Below the pieces are notes generated by a model. The model was given only the letters and a program-made list of their open reading frames with translations. It was not told the origin of the DNA and did no database searches. A DNA stretch of 9,103 nt from Chloroflexota bacterium (GTDB lineage: Bacteria > Chloroflexota > Limnocylindria > Limnocylindrales > Limnocylindraceae), in assembly GCA_947483025.1 (NCBI GenBank), contig CANKMK010000017.1:1-9103 (forward strand), in the 5' to 3' direction. Of this stretch, positions 1 to 5,901 are shown one piece after another. Position 1 is the first letter of the stretch. Each line of letters begins with the position of its first letter. The position numbers and the translations under genes were made by a program.

Positions 1-968
1 ACGACGAGGGTGCGCTGCTCTTCGGTCGCCACGCTGGCGAGTGCCGTACGGAGTGGCCCATTCGCCGCCACTCCCCCACCAACGATGAGCGAGCAGTCTG
101 GGTTGGCGCGCAAGGCGCGCTGTACACCGGCGCGCAGCGCACCGACGATGGCCTGCTCGGTTGCCGCGGCGATCGTCATCGCTGCCGCTTTCGGGAGTGG
201 ATGCTCAGCGAACTGCCGCGTGAGCGTGGCGGCGCGAGCTGGACTGCGATCAGTCAGCCCGCTCGCGGCGAGCGCCTGTCGAATCGCCGCCGTCTTCACA
301 CCACTAAACGAGAAGTCGTACGGCTGCTCCGTCTTCGCAATTGGCAGAGGGGTGATCTGGGCGCCACGTGGTACCTGCGCGGCGAGCGCGGAGAGGGCCC
401 CCCCGCCGGGATATGGGGCGCCAAGAAGGCGTGCAATCTTGTCGAATGCTTCACCTGCGGCGTCGTCGATCGTGCCGCCGAGGCGCTGCATGGCTCCATC
501 GCGCTCAATGCGCACGAGCAACGTGTGCCCGCCAGAAACGACCAGCCCGATCGCAGGGAGCGTTGGCGCATCAGCGTCGGTCGTCTCACGCAACCAAGCG
601 GCACGGAGGTGCCCCTCCAGATGATTTACCGGCAGCACGGGGAGGCCGCGTGCCCACGCCCAGGCACTCCCAACCCCAGCACCGACGAGGAGTGAGCCCA
701 CGAGACCGGGACCGGTGGTCAGGGCCACCCCTTCGATCCCCCCCGCCACTCCGAGCCCTTCAGCCTCTTGCAGCACCTCACCCAGGAGCCGCGGGAGCCA
801 CTCATGGTGGGCGCGCGCGGCAACCTCTGGGATCACGCCACCAAACGGTGCGTGGATCGCCGTCTGGCTCGCCACGCGTTCTGCGAGCACCTCGCGACCA
901 CCGCGAATCAGGGCAACGGCACTCTCATCGCAACTCGATTCAATCGCCAGCAGTAGTCGCTCACCCAT
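1..968 (-). CDS. tsaD: tRNA N6-adenosine threonylcarbamoyltransferase TsaD, 3'-truncated by window edge
   Basis: TsaD transfers the threonylcarbamoyl group of TC-AMP to A37 of ANN-decoding tRNAs, the last step of t6A synthesis. It acts in the cytoplasm in a complex with TsaB and TsaE. I translated this frame by hand. It is open for 322 codons from ATG 968 and leaves the window without a stop. Visible Kae1/TsaD marks, in order: N-terminal AIESSCDES (8-16), TTGPGLVGSL (84-93), metal-binding NHLEGH with His116 and His120, VSGGHT (144-149), DDAAGEAFDK (168-177), PYPGG (185-189), FSFSGVKTAA (219-228) and GGGVAANGPLR (297-307). The C-terminal metal-ligand Asp region lies beyond the edge, so about 20-40 residues are probably missing. 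The ATG overlaps the rimI stop by 8 bases, and AGGAG (983-979) lies 10 bases upstream as a likely ribosome binding site. No frameshift is seen. Family assignment is secure. Confidence 0.96.
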   Translation of the reverse strand, partial: MGERLLLAIESSCDESAVALIRGGREVLAERVASQTAIHAPFGGVIPEVAARAHHEWLPRLLGEVLQEAEGLGVAGGIEGVALTTGPGLVGSLLVGAGVGSAWAWARGLPVLPVNHLEGHLRAAWLRETTDADAPTLPAIGLVVSGGHTLLVRIERDGAMQRLGGTIDDAAGEAFDKIARLLGAPYPGGGALSALAAQVPRGAQITPLPIAKTEQPYDFSFSGVKTAAIRQALAASGLTDRSPARAATLTRQFAEHPLPKAAAMTIAAATEQAIVGALRAGVQRALRANPDCSLIVGGGVAANGPLRTALASVATEEQRTLV

Positions 969-1482
969 GGGCAACGCGCTCCTCAATCCGAGCACGTAAC
1001 GCCGCTTCGATCGCCAGCTGCTCAGCGCTCTCGAGCTCTGCGGTGGTCATGACCAGCGCATCTTCGCCGTTATCGTCGTAATAGCGAATCCGCCGGCCCA
1101 CTTCAGCAAAGCCAAACGCCCGATAGAGCCGCTGCGCCTCATCGTTTGACACGCGAACGTCCAGCGTTGCAACCCGAGCGCCACCACGGCGCGCCTCCTG
1201 GAGGAGCTCAAGGAGTAGCACCGTTGCCACACCCGTCCGCCGATTTGCAGGGAGCACTGCCATCGTGGTCACATGCGCCTCGTCCACCATCAGCCAGATG
1301 CCGCCAAAGCCAACGAGCTGGCCATCAATTCGTGCCCCCACGTATCGTGCCAAGCGATTTGTTGTCAGCTCCGTGGTGTACGCGCTCGTTGGCCATGGCG
1401 CGGTAAACGAGACGTTTTCAATAATCGCCACCTCGTCAAGATCCGCAACAGAAAGTGGTGCGAGTACTAGTGCGGGCATCAT
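961..1482 (-). CDS. rimI: GNAT-family ribosomal-protein-S18-alanine N-acetyltransferase RimI
   Basis: RimI acetylates the N-terminal alanine of ribosomal protein S18. In many bacteria it is encoded beside tsaB/tsaD, as here. The 173-residue protein shows the GNAT fold: a PW motif near residue 29 in the N-terminal substrate region, an acetyl-CoA pyrophosphate loop of R-x-x-G-x-A type (81-86, within LPANRRTGVA), and the RimI signature LDVRVSNDEAQRLY (107-120) with Asn113 and Tyr120. It then has FGFAEVGRR (123-131), YY (134-135) and EDALVM (140-145). About 25 charged, helical residues follow, making it longer than the roughly 150-residue E. coli protein. The frame is open back to 1566, but the domain begins after the tandem ATG at 1482/1479. 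ATG 1482 gives a 4-base ATGA overlap with tsaB. ATG 1479 has better spacing (6 bases) from GAGGG at 1490-1486. The family is clear. The substrate is inferred from the signature and neighbours, and other GNAT targets cannot be excluded. Confidence 0.9.
   Translation of the reverse strand: MMPALVLAPLSVADLDEVAIIENVSFTAPWPTSAYTTELTTNRLARYVGARIDGQLVGFGGIWLMVDEAHVTTMAVLPANRRTGVATVLLLELLQEARRGGARVATLDVRVSNDEAQRLYRAFGFAEVGRRIRYYDDNGEDALVMTTAELESAEQLAIEAALRARIEERVAHG
979..984 (-). promoter_or_regulatory. Ribosome binding site of tsaD
   Basis: GAGGAG on the minus strand, inside the 3' end of rimI, lies 10 bases before ATG 968 and supports that start for tsaD. Confidence 0.5.
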
Positions 1483-2018
1483 TGACCCTCGCTGCCGCGA
1501 GGTGGGGCCGGATAGCGCAGCGTGACATGCGCGACAGCAGATCCCGCCTCTCGGACGAGCGCGCACGCAACAGCCTCCCTGCTCTCCTTCTGCGAAAGAT
1601 TCGGAGACGCAGTCTCCCGAGCGACAATGATCGAATCGCTCTTCGATACCTCGAGCGACTCACGTGTGCCAAGCGCAATGGAGAGCGATCGCTGTGCCGC
1701 CTGCCAGAGGGCACGATCGGAGGGGCTCTCGCGCAGTGGGAGCGCCAGAGCCGCGGCAATGCCGACGGCAGCCGAGGCTGCAACGCGGGTACCGCTGTAG
1801 CTGCCAGGTCCGTTTCCTACAACGATCTCCGTCAGCGCGGTGCGTTCCGCCTGATCCGGCACAAGGCTGCTGATGCGGCGCAGGAGCGGCTCTGTGTAGT
1901 TGTAATCCTCCGCGACGCAGTTGATCACGCCGTCACGCTCTTCAACGATCGCGACGATGCAAAAGCCGAGGGAGCCGTCAAGGACAAGCGTGCGTGAGCT
2001 AGGCACCTTCGCCACCAT
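1479..2018 (-). CDS. tsaB: t6A biosynthesis protein TsaB (short form)
   Basis: TsaB is the catalytically inactive ASKHA-fold partner of TsaD and bridges it to TsaE in the t6A complex. Evidence: an N-terminal strand TLVLDGS (10-16) in place of the usual LAIDTS, YTEPLL (41-46) corresponding to the usual H-S-E-x-L-L, the hallmark GPGSYSGTRV (70-79; family GPGSFTGLR), and a C-terminal LRYPAPP (167-173) resembling the family's YLR-P ending. At 179 residues it is shorter than the roughly 220-230 residues typical of TsaB, mainly in the second half. The start is uncertain. The frame is open to 2111, but that would overlap tsaE by 113 bases. ATG 2018 overlaps it by 20. GTG 2006 overlaps by only 8, has a GGTGG stretch just upstream and puts the first strand nearer the N-terminus. 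The gene lies between tsaE and rimI, the expected context. Confidence 0.9.
   Translation of the reverse strand: MVAKVPSSRTLVLDGSLGFCIVAIVEERDGVINCVAEDYNYTEPLLRRISSLVPDQAERTALTEIVVGNGPGSYSGTRVAASAAVGIAAALALPLRESPSDRALWQAAQRSLSIALGTRESLEVSKSDSIIVARETASPNLSQKESREAVACALVREAGSAVAHVTLRYPAPPRGSEGQ
1486..1490 (-). promoter_or_regulatory. Ribosome binding site of rimI
   Basis: GAGGG on the minus strand, in the last codons of tsaB, is 3 bases before ATG 1482 and 6 bases before ATG 1479. Spacing slightly favours the second ATG. Both starts discard the non-conserved N-terminal extension back to 1566. Confidence 0.5.
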
Positions 2019-2490
2019 TGCGGCCAAAAGCTGAGTCGATCGCTGCAAGAAGGTCAGGTCGCGCGCCGCGAATCTCGGCCGTGCGTGTGCCCTCGTTGAC
2101 TGTTGCCGCAAGATGGATGCTCAGCACGTCGGCTCCTGCTGCACCGAGACCCTCAAGGTGCTCTGGCCACTCGATGAGGGTTACCCCACGTTGCTGTCGC
2201 TCATCAATGATCCCTGCTCGCAGGGCATCGCTCCCAACAGGGAGGCGATAGGCATCAACGTGCCAGATCGGTAAATCGCCGCGATGCTCAGCGACGAGGA
2301 TGAACGTTGGCGAGGTTAACTCGGGCTCCGCATGCAGCGCGACTCCAATGGCTCGAGCGAGCGTAGTCTTGCCGCTCCCTAGGTCGCCGGAGAGCAGGAC
2401 CCGGTCCCCTGGACGGAGTGATGCGCCAATCGCCGCGCCAAGCGACGTTGTCTCGGCAAGGCTATCGAGCGTAATGGTGACGGCGCTCAC
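1999..2490 (-). CDS. tsaE: tRNA threonylcarbamoyladenosine biosynthesis ATPase TsaE
   Basis: TsaE is the P-loop ATPase that binds TsaB-TsaD and drives cycles of t6A synthesis. The 163-residue product has normal family length. It shows a Walker A motif GDLGSGKTT (35-43, Lys41 and Thr42), the family's SPTF switch segment (60-63), the HVDAYRL motif (77-83, Asp79) and the IEWPE motif (106-110, Glu107 and Trp108). All nucleotide-site residues I would look for are present, so it should be active. The start is GTG 2490, giving a 4-base GTGA overlap with the upstream gene's stop. I see no Shine-Dalgarno-like sequence before it, so translation probably depends on coupling to the preceding gene. It is followed by tsaB in a 20-base (or 8-base) overlap. 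Confidence 0.96.
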   Translation of the reverse strand: MSAVTITLDSLAETTSLGAAIGASLRPGDRVLLSGDLGSGKTTLARAIGVALHAEPELTSPTFILVAEHRGDLPIWHVDAYRLPVGSDALRAGIIDERQQRGVTLIEWPEHLEGLGAAGADVLSIHLAATVNEGTRTAEIRGARPDLLAAIDSAFGRNGGEGA

Positions 2491-4157
2491 GCGATGAGGC
2501 GCTGTAGGTCACCAAGGGGGAGCACGACGAGATCACCATCGATCTCGACGGCACCCTGTGGATCTGAGGACTGAGCATCGGCCAGGCCGCGCCACGTGCC
2601 ATACGAGCCCGCTCGCGTACCGCCGATCACCACGGTATCCACACCGAGACGCTCCGCGGCGCCACGCGCTGCGGAGGTCGTGATGCCTGCAGGGTGTCGC
2701 TCAAGTCGAACGCCACTACCGTGCAACGCCGCAAGCGCCTTTCCGAGCTCAGCAGCCCACTCGTCGCTCTCACGGCGCCCACCGAGGATCAGGAGGCCGA
2801 ACGGCGCTGGTGCAACACCGGCGGCAACACGACGATCGATCGAGGCGCTGAGCGCCTCGCGCTCGCCATCACTCAGGCTTCCGACCACCAGTCCGCGAAT
2901 TCCTACGGCGCGGGCGCGCAGCACGGTCTCAGGGGAGACCGAGACCACCGCAAGGATCCCTGCCTGATGCGCGGCAGCCCACCCGCGACTGTCGGGCTCT
3001 GCCGCTGAGAAGTAGAGGCTCCCCTCTACCTCGTCACCGAGCAGCAGGCGCCCGCCAAGGCCGCCCGTGGCGCTCGCCGAGCGCGGCAGAAGCGCCAACG
3101 GTGCCGTGACGGGGAGCACCGTTGCCGGCCCCGCGGCCACCGACACATTCACTACGTCAATCGGTGGGTTTCCGCGCACCACGCAGATCCCCGCGATGCC
3201 GCCCTGCAACGATGTCACGACGCGACGTCCCTCAATCTCTACTTCGATGTCGGCCCTCTCCCCTGCCGTAACGTCAAACTCCAACACTCCATCGCCCTGC
3301 AACGCGTGTTCTTCCGCGCCCACAAGAACGACCACCTCGCCACCAGGGTGCTCCGCAACGACCAGCAGGTCGCCAGCAGGAACGAGCAGTTGCTCCGCAG
3401 TCGCGCGAGCCAACTCCGCACCAGTTGTTTCGTTGAGCTGCTCGGTGCCGAGTGCCGCCACCACGCCAGCCCGGTCAAGAAGAACCGTAGTGCGCCCAAG
3501 GGGGGCGAGTGGCGAGAGCGCTACGAGTGGCACGGCGCCCGAAGCGAGATACGACGAAAGTTGACCCGTGACGATGAGAATTGAGTCACTCATCGACGAA
3601 TCTTGCTCCGCCCATCGTTCGGAAATTGAACGAATCGCATCTGCACATGCAGCGGCACGAATCAGGTCACCCGCGGCATCGCGACCAGACATTGGCCGAT
3701 CTGCAATATCGCCGAGCCGATCTGCCACACCGGCTCGATCGCGCTCACCGATTGATCGAAGTACCGCGTCACAACGACGTCGGCGCTCTGACGCATCTGC
3801 GGGGATCAGCGCAGCCTCCGCGATCGTAAGAAGTTCCCGAGGAACGCCTGGCGCCGCCCAGGCTACCCTGCCAGCGTCATGGGCAATATCAAGGATTGAC
3901 ACAGGGACCCCGAGCGCCTCCGCGATGCGGCCCGACGCACGCCCAAGGGAACTTGGATCACCACGCAGTGAGGTTGAGATCACACTGTTTTGTTCCAGTC
4001 CAGCAACGCTCTGCAACATCTTCTCCACGGCGTTGCTCTCAGCCCCCTTAGGCAGCGTCATCGCACTAAGGAGCCGCGTTGGCTCGGCGTCTGACATCAG
4101 CGCATAAAAGCTGCAATCAAGATCCTCGCGAATCAAGAGATACGACGAACGCGTCAT
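2487..4157 (-). CDS. Uncharacterised protein, probable divergent MutL/GlmL-like ASKHA-fold relative
   Basis: I do not recognise this 556-residue protein as a characterised enzyme. Visible architecture: residues 1-115 read like a worn ASKHA first subdomain, but the phosphate-binding D-x-G-S-T motif expected near residues 9-15 is replaced (REDLDCSFY). Residues 120-190 are charged and helical. Residues 191-237 (SILIVTGQLSSYL, then ALSPLAPLGRTTVLLDRAG and AALG) resemble the later nucleotide-site segment of MutL/GlmL proteins, the reactivase-like partners of glutamate mutases. Residues 240-335 are beta-rich, ending in a glycine-rich SLQGGIAG and VVRGNPP. Residues 368-556 look like a separate alpha/beta domain (VSVSPETVLRARAVGIRGLVVG; FGLLILGG 453-460) ending in beta strands. 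No signal peptide or membrane segment is seen. ATG 4157 overlaps the alr stop by 4 bases, and the TGA overlaps the tsaE start by 4, so it is embedded in the operon. Codon use looks like its neighbours', arguing against recent transfer. That it is a gene is near certain. The family link is from recalled motif resemblance only. Confidence 0.5.
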   Translation of the reverse strand: MTRSSYLLIREDLDCSFYALMSDAEPTRLLSAMTLPKGAESNAVEKMLQSVAGLEQNSVISTSLRGDPSSLGRASGRIAEALGVPVSILDIAHDAGRVAWAAPGVPRELLTIAEAALIPADASERRRRCDAVLRSIGERDRAGVADRLGDIADRPMSGRDAAGDLIRAAACADAIRSISERWAEQDSSMSDSILIVTGQLSSYLASGAVPLVALSPLAPLGRTTVLLDRAGVVAALGTEQLNETTGAELARATAEQLLVPAGDLLVVAEHPGGEVVVLVGAEEHALQGDGVLEFDVTAGERADIEVEIEGRRVVTSLQGGIAGICVVRGNPPIDVVNVSVAAGPATVLPVTAPLALLPRSASATGGLGGRLLLGDEVEGSLYFSAAEPDSRGWAAAHQAGILAVVSVSPETVLRARAVGIRGLVVGSLSDGEREALSASIDRRVAAGVAPAPFGLLILGGRRESDEWAAELGKALAALHGSGVRLERHPAGITTSAARGAAERLGVDTVVIGGTRAGSYGTWRGLADAQSSDPQGAVEIDGDLVVLPLGDLQRLIA

Positions 4158-5365
4158 TTCTGGTTCACGAAGTGATATCCGCGCAAGTCACGCACTGCTA
4201 CTGGGGCACCATCCAGGGTATACACCCGCGCGAGACGATTCGTGAAGCTCGTCGAGACCTCATTCGTAATCGTCTTTCGACGCTTCGCAACATCTACAGG
4301 CTCGATCAGTTCGCTCCCTGAAGCACCGATGAAGATGACCTCATCAGCTTCGGTCAGATCAGTGGCTGGATGATCTGTGGCATCGATGGTGATCGAGTCC
4401 ATGGCGATGGTGCCAACCACAGGGAGGCGCACGCCACGGAGCAACACCTCAGCCACTCCCCGATCGTGATACGAGATGCCATCGGCGTAGCCGATCGGCA
4501 GCGTGATGATTCGTGACGTTCGCTCGGCAGTGAACGCAGGGCCGTACCCAACGCCATGACCAACAGGGAGCGTGGCGATGCGTACCGGACGCGCGGCGAG
4601 TCCGTACACCCGTTGGATGCCGATCGCTGCGGCGGTCATCGTCGGTCGTAGCGCGTTCGGCACAACGCCGAAGAGTGCAATACCGACGCGTGCAACCTGC
4701 TGCGTATCGCCAATGGTGAGCAGCCCGCCCGAACCGACAAGGTGCGCCTCGAGCTCGGGGGCTTGGGCTGCTGACTGCTCAAGGACGTCCTCTTGCATGC
4801 GCGATCGTTCAACGTTCTCGGCTGCGCTGAGATGGCTCCAGATGCTCCGCAGCACAAGGTTCGGATTACTGCGCAGAATCGCAAGTTGGTTGGCGAGTTC
4901 GCTTGGCAAGATGCCATCTCGCCCGAGCCCGGTATCCACCTCAACATCAACGCTCAACGGTGTAAGCCCAGTGAGATCGGCGCTCATGAGCTCGCGAACG
5001 ACTGCTGGCGACGAGGCGGTGACGCCAATGCCGGTAGCGGCAGCATCTCGTAGGTGCGCAGGGGCAACGCGCCAGAGGGCACGTACCGGGCCAGTGACCC
5101 CAGCATCGCGCAACTCTTGTGCCTCATCGAAGGTCGCTACAAGAATCGCGCGTGCGCCAGCGGCCAGAGCCGCTCGCGCGACAGGGACGGCGCCAAGGCC
5201 GTAGGCGTCTGCCTTCAGCACCACGTCAAGGTGGCCGCCAGCAGGCAGCTTCCCCTTGAGCGCGCGGACATTCGTTGCAATCGCATCCAGTCGCACCTCT
5301 ACCCAAGCGTCACGCCCGAGCGCTGGTAGTCCGGCTGCCTGGATACGTTCGGGGAGCCCGCTCAT
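4154..5365 (-). CDS. alr: Alanine racemase (PLP-dependent)
   Basis: Alr interconverts L- and D-alanine in the cytoplasm, supplying D-Ala for peptidoglycan. The 403-residue length is normal for the bacterial family. The N-terminal TIM barrel begins AWVEVRLDAI (20-29). The PLP-lysine motif is VVLKADAYGLG (48-58), with Schiff-base Lys51. DTGLGRDG (144-151) carries the conserved Arg149. The C-terminal beta domain carries GVGYG (271-275), with the second catalytic base Tyr274, then LPIGYADG (289-296) and GTIAMD (318-323, Met322). One departure is that the usual H-x-x-N-S-A segment reads HLVGSGG (208-214), so the Asn is a Gly while the phosphate-contacting Ser is kept. ATG 5365 overlaps the acpS stop by 4 bases and has a good ribosome binding site (AGGAAAGG, 7 bases away). 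The stop overlaps the next start by 4 bases. Confidence 0.96.
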   Translation of the reverse strand: MSGLPERIQAAGLPALGRDAWVEVRLDAIATNVRALKGKLPAGGHLDVVLKADAYGLGAVPVARAALAAGARAILVATFDEAQELRDAGVTGPVRALWRVAPAHLRDAAATGIGVTASSPAVVRELMSADLTGLTPLSVDVEVDTGLGRDGILPSELANQLAILRSNPNLVLRSIWSHLSAAENVERSRMQEDVLEQSAAQAPELEAHLVGSGGLLTIGDTQQVARVGIALFGVVPNALRPTMTAAAIGIQRVYGLAARPVRIATLPVGHGVGYGPAFTAERTSRIITLPIGYADGISYHDRGVAEVLLRGVRLPVVGTIAMDSITIDATDHPATDLTEADEVIFIGASGSELIEPVDVAKRRKTITNEVSTSFTNRLARVYTLDGAPVAVRDLRGYHFVNQK

Positions 5366-5901
5366 CCTTGGGCCTTTCCTGCCGGCTCGGCTAGTAGCGC
5401 AAGCTCCTCGCGTCGGAGCGCCTTCAGGCGTTCGATTCGTGCCAAGAGCGCCGTCTCGGCGGCATCGAGGTCTTCGCCAATCTGCGGCGGAAAGAGGTAG
5501 CGCCCGCCGGCGGTCCGCACGGCATAGGCGATCGCAATCGCATACTCGCGCTCGTGGCTAATGGAGAGCGCGATGTGCTGAATACCGAGCTGTGAGGCAC
5601 GTGCCGCGGCACGGTCATGGAGGCGAACGGAGGGCTGGCCAGTTGGTAGCCGCTCTACCTCGATCTCCTGCCATCCGATGCCACGTACGCCAAGGCCGAG
5701 CACCTTGGAGACAGCCTCCTTTGCAGCCCAACGCCCTGCCATCGTCTCGGGGCGGCCGCGAACGTAGGAACGCTCGGCGACAGTCAGTACCCGCAGCTCG
5801 AATCGCTCTGGATGACGACGCAAGACGTTGGCGATACGGTCCACGCGAATGATGTCGATGCCGATCTCCGGCGTGCTCGTCGCGTGCTCTCCCCCGTCCA
5901 T
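5362..5901 (-). CDS. acpS: Holo-[acyl-carrier-protein] synthase with C-terminal extension
   Basis: AcpS moves 4'-phosphopantetheine from coenzyme A onto the serine of acyl carrier protein, activating fatty-acid synthesis. The core is clear: GIDIIRVDRI (14-23) with Mg-binding Asp16, ERF (32-34), FELRVLTVAE (34-43), GRWAAKEAVSKVLG (56-69) with Glu62, and a C-terminal LSISHEREYAIAIA (112-125) in place of the common SISH-x-x-xYA ending. The catalytic domain ends near residue 130, the family's usual size. About 50 further residues follow (RYLFPP, then an acidic/basic stretch with heptad-like hydrophobics at about 145-170) that look like one long helix. ATG 5901 gives a TGATG junction with glmS. 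A GTG one codon earlier (5904) is equally possible and overlaps by 4. It sits between glmS and alr as in actinobacterial clusters, but with no nnr-type gene after it. Confidence 0.93.
   Translation of the reverse strand: MDGGEHATSTPEIGIDIIRVDRIANVLRRHPERFELRVLTVAERSYVRGRPETMAGRWAAKEAVSKVLGLGVRGIGWQEIEVERLPTGQPSVRLHDRAAARASQLGIQHIALSISHEREYAIAIAYAVRTAGGRYLFPPQIGEDLDAAETALLARIERLKALRREELALLAEPAGKAQG
5373..5380 (-). promoter_or_regulatory. Ribosome binding site of alr
   Basis: AGGAAAGG on the minus strand lies 7 bases before ATG 5365, inside the 3' end of acpS. It is the strongest internal site of the run and suggests alr can initiate on its own as well as by coupling. Confidence 0.65.

Noticed and set aside
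10..624. Plus-strand open frames at the left end as possible genes
   Set aside because: The minus strand here encodes tsaD continuously from 968 to the edge with all family motifs, so these frames are shadows.
1483..1566. N-terminal extension of rimI to 1566
   Set aside because: The extra 28 residues are Arg/Cys-rich and outside the GNAT domain, and overlap tsaB deeply. The tandem ATG at 1482/1479 has a ribosome binding site.
2019..2111. N-terminal extension of tsaB to 2111
   Set aside because: It would overlap tsaE by 113 bases and add 31 non-conserved residues before the first TsaB strand.
3568..4107. Long plus-strand open frame opposite the unknown gene
   Set aside because: Its protein is a low-complexity Ser/Ala/Arg/Pro mixture typical of the complement of a GC-rich gene. 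The minus frame has consistent domain-like structure and overlapping junctions with real genes.
4572..5204. Plus-strand open frame of 210 codons inside alr
   Set aside because: It is the antisense shadow of alr, which has all its catalytic motifs. The translation shows no recognisable motif.
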